In this document: piece by piece, positions 10,259-20,165 of the stretch
How the letters are laid out: every line of letters starts with the position of its first letter
Position numbering within the stretch: position 1 is the first letter of the stretch
NCBI GenBank assembly: GCA_026119855.1
Contig: JAOWBW010000300.1
Coordinates: 595,954-659,953 of the forward strand
Length of the DNA stretch: 64,000 nucleotides
Source: Campanula takesimana
Taxonomy: Eukaryota; Streptophyta; Magnoliopsida; Asterales; Campanulaceae
Direction of reading: 5' to 3'
Made by a program: the position numbers and the translations under genes
Notes under the pieces: model-generated
The model's input: only the letters and a program-made list of their open reading frames with translations
What the model was told of the DNA's origin: nothing
The model's database searches: none

Positions 10259-11704
10259 TGTTGGTGTTGTATGCTCTAGGCACGTTTTGTAAAACGATTA
10301 ATGTTATTTATATATTAAAGATATTGAATGTTTGATTATTATATCATTTGCATGTTTATTATAATAATCCCCGTCCCTGATAATTATGATTAATTGTTAG
10401 TATAAGTTTAATGGATAATCATATGATGATTATGGTGTATGGGATACAATTAAACTTATGGGTATTTGTTGGAGACCAAATACTGGACTGACCCATATGA
10501 GATTTATGTCATGGTCACAATGTCATAATTAAGTCTCATATAGTTATGTTACTGGAATCTTTAGACCTGAGATTATCACAGTCTTCCACTTGATGAACAT
10601 TACGTTTGACATATTCAAACGTTACCCTAATCGGGTAGCTATAAAGAATGTGATTGGCGTAATCGGATTCATGTAGGGAAAGGTAATGAATCAAGAAGGG
10701 ATTTGTTCCTCGTAAGAGAGAGATGTCAAGCTTTGGCCACTTGAAGAATGGTGTTGATGAAATGCATGGCCGTGCTCAAATAAGATTTGTACTATCAATA
10801 CATTCTGGATCGAGAAAGCATTGAACATTGTAAGTTGACCATTGACCATGGCTTACGTTCAATAGACATCGTGAAACAAAGAGATTGTAATATGTTCTAT
10901 AAAGGATTCACGAACTTATACAAGTTATATTAATTGGGTAGTCATGATGGCTTGCTAGAGTCCGCTCATGATTTATGAGCACAAATGTGTTTGGGCTCAT
11001 TTCCAACTTAATATAATCCTATGGGGTCACACACAAAAGGACGAATTGTTTAAAAGGCTAAAATCGGAATTCTGGTGGTGCTCGGCCGAGCACCTCATAT
11101 GACTCGGCCGAGCATGGGAAATCAGAAGGTCAGATTTTCTGGAGCAAAGGTGCTCGGCCGAGCACCTTAAAGGACTCGGCCGAGCAGGCCCTGTTCGGGC
11201 CCAAAAACTGATTTCGTGTTGTGACGGGTTTTAATCTATTTCTCCTAAACGGTTTAGGACTAATAAGTATATAAACCTCTAACAACGACCTAATCAGTAT
11301 GTATTGATTCCATATCAATTAGAGAGCCTCCGAGAGAGAGAAAAACAAGTTCTTCTTCTTCCTCAAGAACAAGAACATTGATTTTCCATATAGCCTTCAA
11401 AGTAGAAAGAGTTTCTATTGGGTTTAGCAATCCGGTTCAAGAATCGTTCTTGAAATTCGTTCGCGTGTGGATAAACATAGAGGGCGTTGGCATCAACTCC
11501 TTCAAAGTTCGTGATCCAAGTTTTGCGGTCGTTCCTACGTTCGTGATTCGAAGAAGCGCGAAGAACAAAGATTGAAGATCTCAGAATTTTAAAGCTCCGT
11601 CACGGTTAGTGTTCTAAATTCATATCCATATTAATTTAATCATCGTGATCGGATCTAGGCTTTTTGGGTTTATTCCGCTGTGCATGTTTGCTCAAAACCC
11701 AACA
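10259..11704 (+). repeat. Copia-E 3' LTR
   Basis: Near-identical to 3350-4796. Differences noticed are single bases plus a one-base deletion in a C-run near 10625. It carries the same palindrome pairs (starts 11080, 11102, 11152, 11174) and TATA box (11268-11275). Confidence 0.95.
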
Positions 11705-12561
11705 GATCAAGGGCCGATGAAAGGGGCTGAATCAAAAGGCAGCTTCAAGGGCAGCTTGGAAATGAAGATGAGCAGGCTATTTATAGCTGAGAGCTTGAAT
11801 ATAGCCGTTGGAGCTCTGAGCAAGGACAATGAGCTGGCACAAGGTGATTGGCGCGCAGCTGTCCTTTATAGCCGTTGGGGCTCTGATCAAAGATGATGAC
11901 CTGGTACAATATGATTGGTGCGCAGGTATATAGAGCCGTTGGAGACTGAGCATGAAGACCAAATTCAAAAGCTTCTTCTAGAAGGTTGACAGCTGTCTTC
12001 ACTTGAGATATTTCTTTGAAGTGTGTCTCCACCAATGGTTTTACTGAGTGTGCTTATTTTGTCGTTTGTGCACACCTCAGCATTTTAATAAGCGTGCATC
12101 TTCTAAGCGTTTTCCAAGCTTTCTAGAATGTGAGATCAGGAGATGAGGAGCTTGACCAAGGTTGTGTCCGCGCACAAAGGCATGCGCATTGCCGGCGCGC
12201 ATGGATTCAGCGCATGAGCAGCATGCGCACCATGCTTGGTCACAAAGAGATCTCTTGAGAGTTTAGGAAGTAATATCTTGAAAACTGAGCAGGGTCAAGG
12301 TCTGCGCAAGATATCTATGCGCAGTGGCGACATGCGCAGAGAACATTCTGCGTAGCGAAATGAATCCTTGCTTAGGTGATCTTCGATCTTTAAAGCTTCA
12401 AGTCCTATCATCTAAGCCTATACTATAAAAAGGACTTAGCTAAAAATTGAAGTTCTAAACTTCTTTACATGAGGTCCTAAAGTCCGTAAAAATACTTATA
12501 GGTGATGGTATCAATCAATTCTAACAAATGTAGGAGGGTTAAGTGATAAGCATACCCAACA
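11705..12561 (-). repeat. Copia-A 3' LTR, inner part
   Basis: Continues the LTR interrupted by Copia-E and ends ...CATACCCAACA at 12561, adjoining the polypurine tract. On the minus strand it contains TATAAATA (plus-strand TATTTATA, 11778-11785). Just beside this box are about three degenerate copies of a 65-70-bp unit beginning ATAGCCGTTGG. It matches 20995-21846 closely. Confidence 0.9.
11778..11785 (-). promoter_or_regulatory. TATA box of Copia-A 3' LTR
   Basis: TATAAATA on the minus strand; the equivalent in the 5' LTR is 21063-21070. The nearby repeated CCAACGGCTAT motif on the U3 side could be an enhancer repeat, which is inference. Confidence 0.55.
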
Positions 12562-12574
12562 ATCTCCCCCTAAA
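12562..12574 (-). other. Copia-A polypurine tract
   Basis: TTTAGGGGGAGAT on the minus strand, directly before the LTR start TGTTGGGTATGC. The same tract occurs in Copia-B at 60406-60418. Confidence 0.88.
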
Positions 12575-13118
12575 TGATTGATGCCATTACCTACTATAGC
12601 AAAGGCAATTCATTGTACTTGATAATAACATGTCCATAAAAATGTGAATGGTAAATCATGCCTTAAGTCAATGCACACACTAGCCAGTGCTATAGATTTC
12701 TAATCTATCCAAAAGAAATTAACTTACAATATAGGAAAGACATAAATATCACTCAGAGCATACAAATAACATGAGTTTAAGTTTAGTATGCGTTTAAACT
12801 GAATGTTTAAACATCATGCGTAGAAAACATGGGCAGTTAAGATTATGCGCATGAGTTTAAGTAATAATGCATTCAATGTTCCACAAACGAATGATTTGAA
12901 TTGAACAAGGTTTTTGTGAAAGCTTTATGATGCATTCTTCTCATTAAAACTTTGAAGGATTGACTGTTACAGATTACAAGTTTTAAAGAGGAAAATCAAA
13001 AGAGAGAGGTGCGCACAAAAAACAGAAGCTCACAAAATAAAAGCGCAAAAAAAAACATACTGCGCAACGAGAATCAAAAAGGTTCCAAAAAAAATAACAA
13101 AATACTTACAGAAGAAAT
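12575..13118 (-). other. Copia-A 3' noncoding region
   Basis: Lies between the stop codon of the downstream gene and the polypurine tract. It holds TGCGCA palindromes and two GTTTAAAC palindromes (about 12790-12812). Its counterpart in Copia-B is 59888-60405. No ORF was seen. Confidence 0.65.
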
Positions 13119-15244
13119 CTAATCTAAGTTGATCCGTTGCAGGGCTTCGCGCATCTCATTCTGAAGACCGTTGAATTTTTCCATGAGTTCCACCTTTAAA
13201 TTTTGAAATTTGTCCTGGAACTCCACAGCTTTACCAACATACGTGTTCATTCCTCTGCACATATCAGCGTTGTCATCCACTAGCTCTCTGAACCTTGCTC
13301 TGCTGTCCGTCAGGGTGGCAGTTTGCGTAGCTTCTAATCTTGAGTCGGTATGGAGGCGCTGAGTGTTGACGCTTGCTTGAATGTCTAACATTGCGTAGTC
13401 AAATTTGTCGTTGAACGCCAAAGAAAAATCTGTCATGGACTTAGCAATGCATCGACGCACTTCTTCAATATTATGTGCAGAGCCTCCTTGTTCAATCTTC
13501 TCTATCTGAGCCTCCATCTGAGCTTGAAGGTCATCAAATCCTCTATGTAACCCATCTGCAAGGGTTTTCTTGAGCTTTTTCAGAATGTCCCTGAGTCCAC
13601 CATCAAGCGCTCCAAAGGTGCACACATTTTTGAGTTGTGCGCTGACATTTTCAAGCTGAGCGCTGATGGATTTCAGGGAGTCCAGGATAAGATGTTCCAA
13701 AGAGATAGGAACTTTTTCTTGCGCAGGCTCAGATGGACTTGCCTTTGCTTTAGCACTCTCCGTGCTTTCCTTTGCCTTTGCTTCTTCTTTGGCAGCTTTC
13801 TCCCCCTTAATGGTATCAATCTCCAAATGCTGCATATCAAGACGATATAATAAAGCAGTTTGAGCAGTAAGGAGTTGATTAAGCTGCAGCTGCGTAGCGA
13901 CTTGATTCGCTTGAACAGAGTGCATTCTCTGCATGATCTGGCGCAGTTCAGCTGAAGAGGTAGGAGGAGTCTCAGGGGCTGAAGATGGAGGTTGAACTGG
14001 AGAAGAATCACTGCTGTCGGTGGCTGCGGAACTAGTGCGCGCTTCTTCAATCCTTTAGCACTGCTGCGCACCTTCTGCTTGAGACGAGGAGAGGTATGTG
14101 CGATATCAGCACTGGGGATGGCTTCTTGAGAGGCTTTGTGCATCTGCTCCCCCTCAACAGCATCATCATCTGAATCACCACGGAAAGCAGCCTTGCGCTT
14201 CATTGTGGTTGGCTTTGAGGGAGCAGGAGCTGGAATGCTGGTAGGATCTGCCTCTTTGATAGAAATCCCTTTGGTAGATTGAACCAAAGGAATATCCTTG
14301 AGCTTTTTGCTACTGGGCTGAGCAATGCCCTTCCCCTTGCGATTGTACGCTTCTTCTGCGGTCTCTTGCGCAGCATCCGTTGAAGTTCTTCCTGCACTCT
14401 TCTTGGATTTGACCACAGGAATTGGGCCTATCCAGGGTTCCTTGTTGGGAGCGGCATCAGATAGCCAGATTTCATAGTAATCGGCGTTGCCTATCTCACT
14501 GCGCAAATTTTGAAGGTGTACTCTGGAATAGTACTTTGCGTCGCAGGACTGCTTCTTGATTGACTTTTCTTCAATATAGGTGGCCAGTTCACCATAAGTC
14601 AATAGGAGTTTGGTTAGCAGCCTGCAGTGAGTTCGGTACTTGGGCTTCCCTGCGTTCAGCTTCTTCTCATAGCTTGTCATCCCTTTCACAATCTCGTTGA
14701 AAATTATCTGCGGCCAGTCTAGTTGATCTTCGTTGAAGATGGCTGCGCAGTATTCCCACTGCTTAGAGATGAAATGGCCATTATTTCCATTTTTGCAGTT
14801 GAGGGAATCTCCAATTAGGGTGCACAGGTGATACATCACCTCACCAAATTCCTTTCGGTTATACATCGGCCACTTCTTGTTAAGAGAGGGGATGCCAATG
14901 AGCTTCTGTGCAAGCGCATTTTGATGAGCCTCATCATAGTTGACTGAAGAACTATCAACATTGAAGTTTAGGAGGCTGCGAATGTGATTGGGGTGAACCA
15001 TTATATCACAGCGCTGAACGGTGGCCAAGATCATTTCAGTTGTCTTGCCTTCAAGTTGTGCAGGAACAACTCTTGCTGTCTTGAAGAATTCATCCAACAG
15101 CGCAGGCACTATGAAGGATTGCTCAAGAGAGAATAATGGAAGAATGCCGGAGGTGCTGAGAAGATGAAGCAGATGATGACCAACCGCATCTAAAGAGAGA
15201 TCAGCTTGAATAAGTTCCCAACCCAGAACGAAATAAACGTGTCC
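13119..15244 (-). CDS. Copia-A downstream ('env-position') gene, exon 2, with one frameshift
   Basis: Long coding stretch on the same strand as pol, between pol and the 3' LTR, where Sireviruses carry an env-like ORF. The first frame (15244 to about 14045, about 400 codons, starting GHVYFVLGWELIQ) resembles plant proteins annotated as 'putative plant transposon protein domain'; that is family recall and not certain. A basic, Ser/Lys-rich linker follows, with KKLK and MKRK clusters that could be nuclear signals. The frame shifts by one near 14045. The second frame runs to TAG at 13119, ending EALQRINLD, and looks helical and coiled-coil-rich (SLKSISAQLENVSAQLKNV; EFQDKFQNLKVELMEKFNGL). No membrane segment or signal peptide was seen, so a true envelope role is unlikely. 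A sister copy of the C-terminus lies at 59108-59887. Confidence 0.6.
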
Positions 15245-15936
15245 CTGCGTAAAACAATAGATAGAATTAGACAACCTATTGCTTATGGAGCTGTGCGCAT
15301 ATGCAAGTAATGCAGATATACCATGGCACAAGTTCCATGAAAAAAACAATTATGCGCAGAAAATAGAGGGTGACAATAAATAAGAATGCATACTCAGAGG
15401 GATCGTGCGCACAGAAAATAAATATTAGTAAAGAAGTGTGCGCAGATAAATAGATATAGCTATATGCGCAGGAAATTTATGCGTAGGAAACTATGCGCAG
15501 AGCACAAAGAAGGGGGGGTGAAAAATAGACTAAATAAAATAATAAAAAATATTTAAGAACATGAACACCCAAGAACACAGAAAAACAAGAGTTGACAAAA
15601 TTCAACAAAAAGTACATCGAAATGACGACGTGAACAGGACGAAGTCAACCATGTAAAAAGTATGGTCAACGACATTGAAACAAACCCAAAAATTCAGAAA
15701 AAATGGTTCGTCTGCCAAGGAAGTTACGAAGCACAGAAATTGAAGAAAAACATATGTAACGACCATTGATCATGAAATAAACTACATGAAAGAATAGATC
15801 AGGCAAATACGAACATAACACAACGATCGATTTCAAAAATGATCAATAAATAAGGGAGAAATCGAAAAAGGGAGTCTTGAGACCTCCAAGAACAACAATG
15901 GCGAAAAAAAAAATAAGGAGTTATAGAGAAACATAC
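15245..15936 (-). other. Predicted intron of the Copia-A downstream gene
   Basis: A 692-base GT-AG candidate intron. The donor at 15936 reads ATG/GTATGT, the acceptor before 15244 reads TTTTACGCAG/GGAC, and CTAAT lies about 25 bases upstream as a possible branch point. Removing it joins exon 1 (43 codons) to exon 2 in phase 0. The alternative is that translation starts inside this segment at the ATG at 15349, in frame with exon 2. Confidence 0.45.
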
Positions 15937-16065
15937 CATGTCTTTGACGGTTGGATGCCTTGATTGTCGTTCTACTTCTTCTTCGTGAGAGTTCCCAGTA
16001 TTGGAGTGCGAAGAAGAGTCGGAGATGATGATTTCTGGTTGAGTTTTGATTTTCTTAGGCGCCAT
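15937..16065 (-). CDS. Predicted exon 1 of the Copia-A downstream gene
   Basis: ATG at 16065 opens a 43-codon exon beginning MAPKKIKTQPEIIISDSSS and ending TVKDM at a consensus-like splice donor. It is hydrophilic, with a basic KKIK cluster and a Ser/Glu-rich part. The upstream minus-strand sequence is CT-rich and looks like a plant 5' leader. The corresponding segment is absent from Copia-B, where Gypsy-C lies, so there is no second copy in this window to test it. Confidence 0.45.
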
Positions 16066-16981
16066 TGAAGTGGTTTAGAAAGAAGGAAGGTTGAGGTTGA
16101 AGAAAAGAACAGGAGATATGAAATGAGGGATTAGAGCAGAGGTTAGAAAGAGAGTGAGAGAAAATATAGAGAAAAAATTTTTAAAGGGAAGAGAGAAGTA
16201 GAGAGAGAAATGGTTTAAGTAGGGAAGGAGAAGTTAGGCGCACGATAGCTAAGAAAATTCTGAGAAAAAGTGCAGTGGCGCAGGATAGCGATACCACGTG
16301 TCACAAAAAGGAACGCGCGTGCGCAGGCCTATGCGCGCGTGTGCGTGTGAAGTCCTAAGCCGGTTACTGTCAAGTCGACTTCCTCATAAATGGTGAGTCA
16401 GTGAAAGGACGGGCGCACGTTAGCAGGGTGACGTGGCCGAATGGGGAATGCGCGTGCGCAGTCTTTGCGCGCGCGTGTGTCAGCGAAAAGAGGCTGACGG
16501 CTGTCGCATCACCTTCCTCATTAAATGGTGAGCAGACATACGTGAGACGCGCTGTCATTAATTTGCAGTTTGCATTAAATGACAATGGGACATGCGCAAG
16601 GGTAAAAAGGTAATTTCCCAAGAAAATTCAAAAAAATAAAAGCGCGGGAAACTTTGAATTACACAAGTACCCTTGTGATTCAGCGTTGACTTTTCAGTCA
16701 AGGACCTATGTGCAAAATCTAATGAATAGAACACTTACCTGCGGTCCATGATGATTTGCGCATGGATAGCGCAGAGATTCTGTAAATCTTAGAACTGTTG
16801 TTTCATGCGCAGACAGTTGTTTGCGCAGGAGTTGCATAGGGCGCATGAAACTTAACCTATTTTGCACATTTTATCAAGCAGATACATTAGTATTAATAAA
16901 TCATATGGACAAGTTAGCTAAGATTAAGCATACCCATTTCACCTTTCAAGAGATCACTTGTTAATTCTTGAGGAGATGATA
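16066..16981 (-). other. Copia-A spacer between pol and the downstream gene
   Basis: Noncoding, with a CT-rich leader-like tract on the minus strand near 16066-16230. The rest is rich in TGCGCA and CGCGCG motifs (16310-16460, 16590, 16757-16830). Two related blocks contain TTCCTCAT(T)AAATGGTGAG at about 16380 and 16513. An internal promoter for the downstream gene would have to lie here; none is proven. Confidence 0.5.
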
Positions 16982-17485
16982 TTAGATGTTGATGAGCTTG
17001 GTAATAGTGCTTGGCATGATTGAAAAAACTGCTATGGTGGACATATTATCGCAGAGAGTTGGATAATTCTCTTCATGAATCCCATAGTCCACAGGTTGTT
17101 GCTTCATCCATAAGATTTGGCAGCAGCAGCTTTCACCAGCAATATATTCTGCTTCAGTAGTGGAGATGGACACAGCAGCTTGTCTCTTGCTTGCCCATGC
17201 TAAGTCGATTTCCAAGGAAATGACAAGTTCCACTTGTGCTCTTCCTGTCAATTGTGCACGCTGCGTAGTCCGCATCTGAATAACCTACAAGTTTAAAGTT
17301 CGAATCTTTGGTGTACCAAAGTCCAAGGTTAACAGAGCTAAAAACATATCTAATATTTTTACAGCATTTATGTGTGCTTCAGAAGAATTAGCGTCATAGT
17401 GCGCACAGATCCATTCAACATAATATCTTGGCCAACTAGCAGAAGATAGAGGAGAGTTAATCATACCTGGATATAGTCTGATCAA
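16982..17485 (-). pseudogene. Copia-A RNase H remnant
   Basis: Minus-strand fragments encode copia RNase H motifs: WASKRQAAVSISTTEAEYIA, QILWMKQQ and CDNMSTIAV (16982-17275). In another frame there is a degenerate region preceding RNase H, with SEAHINAVKIL (17285-17485). Frameshifts and missing sequence make it non-functional. The same order occurs in Copia-B at about 42880-43140. Confidence 0.8.
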
Positions 17486-17542
17486 CTTTACCTTTTAAGT
17501 CTGTTAAATTTGTTGCTTGTGGCCATTGGAGTGTCGTATGCT

Positions 17543-18050
17543 TTAGCACTCAAGTCCAAACTTCTTGATTAAGTCCCTTATGTACTTGACTTTATTTGCG
17601 AAGATGCCATCATTCAATTGATTGATTTTAAGCCCGAGGGAGAAAGTGATTTCTCCCATCATGCTCACCTCAAACTTGCTTTTCATTTGCTTTTCAAAGC
17701 GCTTACAAAGAGACTCATTAGTAGAACCAAATATAATATCATCGACATAAATTTGAACGAGTAAGGAGTGATCATTATACTTAGCAATAAAAAGAGTTGT
17801 ATTGATTTTACCGTGCTTGAAGCCTTTCTCTAGTAAGAATTTTGATAGCGTATTGTACCATGCTTTTGGAGCTTGCTTAAGACCATACAAAGCTTTCTTG
17901 CTTTGATTCTGTGATTCTTCCATTCCCATCCATCTTGTTTCCGAACACCCATTGAAGTGCTAAATAATGGTTGAGCTTTTCTTGCACTTCTTGCATAGCA
18001 TCAATTCATCTTAGAATATGGAGCACTCTATCAATCTTCTTTGATCCGAC
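17543..18050 (-). pseudogene. Copia-A reverse transcriptase remnant
   Basis: A 128-residue ORF contains ALYGLKQAPKAWYNTLSKFL and IYVDDIIFGSTN, the C-terminal half of copia RT with the catalytic YVDD intact. The upstream part (QWVFGNKMD) is in another frame, and the N-terminal fingers are largely deleted. The sister copy is at about 42430-42860. Confidence 0.85.
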
Positions 18051-18485
18051 ATGAGAGATAAACGAATGCTACACCGCAAAGTTTGATGCTCTCGATGTGC
18101 AAATCCCTATATTGATGATAGGAATACGAAGATCAATGGGTATTTTATTTACTTCAGCATCACGATCATCAAAGGTGATTTGTTGAAGTGGAGAAACATC
18201 ATGCGCAGAAGGAGGTGTTTGCGCATCAGGAGTTGCAACTTCAGGCGCAGCATTTATAGTATGCGCATGAGATGGACTGATTCTGAATCTGCTTGATCTA
18301 TGTCCCGCGCAGGAATAGAATTACTGCGCACCTGTCTAAAAAGCTCAGCAGAGTCATCAGAATCATTGGGAGCCAAATCTGGCTCAAGGAGAGAATGCTT
18401 ATCAAAAAGTAGCATGTACAGATACTAAAATGACTAGAGATTTATCTTATTAAGATCATGAAAAGCTTACAGAATGATTGGCATA

Positions 18486-18890
18486 CCCAACGAAAATACC
18501 TTCATCTGATTTGGCGTCGAATTTTCCTTAATAGCGTTTGCAGCCAAAGAACTTTGAAGAAAGCAATGTTGGGCGCTTTCTCTCTCTCCATAGATCGTAT
18601 GGAGTATAGATGTAGGCTTTGTTGATGAGGAACTTTATTCTGAGTAAAGCATGCACCGATGACAGCTTCTTCTCATAAATACATTTAGAAGTACTGCTTC
18701 TACTATCATTGTCTATCCATTCTCAATCAACAAGAGATTCTTTCCACAACGCCATTTTGTTGCGGAACTCCAGCAGCAGAGAAATTGTGACGAATATCAT
18801 TTGATGGATCTTTGTTGGTTCTCACAATATTGAGCGACATCGTTGTTCATAAATTCTGTTCCATTGAAGTGTCGAACTCTATTGATGTCT
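18486..18890 (-). pseudogene. Copia-A integrase remnant
   Basis: Scattered frames encode the second half of a copia integrase, including NGTEF, HNFSAAGVPQQNGVVER, and the downstream KAYIYTPYDLW and FGC motifs. Frameshifts and stops are frequent. The segment is collinear with Copia-B 41540-41950, including the same missing part before it. Confidence 0.75.
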
Positions 18891-19522
18891 TCTATGTTTG
18901 GAGATTAAGGAGAACAGCCAGGATATCATAGAGATATCACAGGTTGGTCCAAAGCTTCGCGGTAGTGAGCGGTCCAAACATATGAGGTGAAGCGGATGTA
19001 AGCGTTTTGACATCGGAGCAATCTTGCTGGAGGAAAACTGCTCAGGTTGCTTACTAAGCTGGCATGGTGCTTATACCATTGCTAGCTGCTTTCAGTTAAG
19101 CTTATTGCTACAAAACAAGGATTAGTAATAGAAATTATAGCGGTAAGATCAAATAGATTAGAAATTGGTCTTACGAGTCCTTGTGAGCAAAGTTAGTCCA
19201 GAAACGCCATTTTTGATGTAACATAGCGTTGAAGTGATATGGCATTCCAGAACTTTATCTCATAATTGTGATATGGAGAGTAGGTTGCTTGAGACTTAAT
19301 CTTTTATGATTAGTCCAAATCCAATTATGTGCCCTTTGTTGTTGTCATCATATATTACTGAGTAATCTCTTCCTTCGGCGCACCTTTAAGAGTGTTGAAG
19401 TCTCTAGTAGTGTCTAGAATCTACTGTCGATATCAACTGAGCTTGAGGGAGCGCAGTAAAGTAGATCTTTTCTGCTTGTTGAAACATTAACTTGCGCTCT
19501 ACAGCAGAGTTATCTTTTAAGA

Positions 19523-20096
19523 TCAGCACACTTTGAGAGATTCCTTGCGCGGCTGCGGAGTTGGTGATGATGCAGCTTCTGTCAAGTTGACTCTGGCAGA
19601 TAGGTGCTTGTCATTCTGTCTGCTTGGTGAAAGTGTCCCGTTTCCACTAGAGTGAAGGGATCTTTCTTTGATTGTCCTTGGCGTATGCTCAGGTTCCATT
19701 TCAGAAACAACTTTTGAATTATTGTCAGCATTTGCCACTAAGCAGAGTAGTCCATCCTCAGGGTCAGCATAGTTGTCTTCAGTGTCAAGTCTCCGGGTCC
19801 TTAGCTCCTTCTCTGCGCAGTTCTCTTCATCAACCATTCTGCACTGCTTTGATGCTTTGTGCGCAGAGTTGCTTTTCCTTGTACTCAAATTTTGAAGGAG
19901 GCATTGAAGCGAAATTTCCTGGCTTTCTTCAGTAAACCAAGTCATCTTTCTTTGAGTCTCTATGAGAGAGAATACGGATCTTTGCTTGAGGATCCATCAG
20001 GTTTGGAGAGCTTTCTGAATTTGATCTGAGGTTTGAGCAGGCGCAAGAATAAGTGAAAAGTTAGCCATTGCCCTAGATTTTTGAAGCCATATGGAA
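19523..20096 (-). pseudogene. Copia-A truncated gag/protease-region remnant
   Basis: The gag start near 20096 is broken. A 140-residue ORF (19945-19523) contains LLQNLSTRKSNSAHKASKQC, an acidic segment, then NLTEAASSPTPQPRKES. It matches Copia-B 40500-40930 almost throughout, so both copies share the same loss of most of gag. No complete zinc knuckle or DTG/DSG protease site was found. Confidence 0.6.
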
Positions 20097-20151
20097 TCGG
20101 CACCCAAGCTGTTAAGCTTGAAAAACAGAAACATGTTTTATGAAGGTGTTT

Positions 20152-20163
20152 GCTCTGATACCA
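20152..20163 (-). other. Copia-A primer binding site
   Basis: TGGTATCAGAGC on the minus strand, two bases inside the 5' LTR. Complementary to initiator tRNA-Met, the usual copia primer. Confidence 0.9.
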
Positions 20164-20165
20164 CT

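Larger units (their letters stand above)
3350..11704 (+). mobile_element. Copia-E: young, nearly complete Ty1/copia retrotransposon
   Basis: An 8,355-bp element with TG...CA ends, flanked by GATCA (3345-3349 and 11705-11709). LTRs are 3350-4796 (1,447 bp) and 10259-11704 (1,446 bp). By eye they differ at about six positions, one a single-base indel, so the insertion is recent. It carries a tRNA-Met-type primer site, a 1.5-kb leader, one long gag-pol ORF and a purine-rich tract before the 3' LTR. Domain order protease, integrase, RT, RNase H identifies Ty1/copia. The only obvious coding defect is a frameshift near 10097. It sits inside the left LTR of Copia-A and is therefore younger. Confidence 0.95.

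Noticed and set aside
13119..16065. A true retroviral-type envelope protein in Copia-A
   Set aside because: The position fits, but there is no signal peptide, transmembrane segment or glycoprotein-like pattern; the sequence looks nuclear and coiled-coil.
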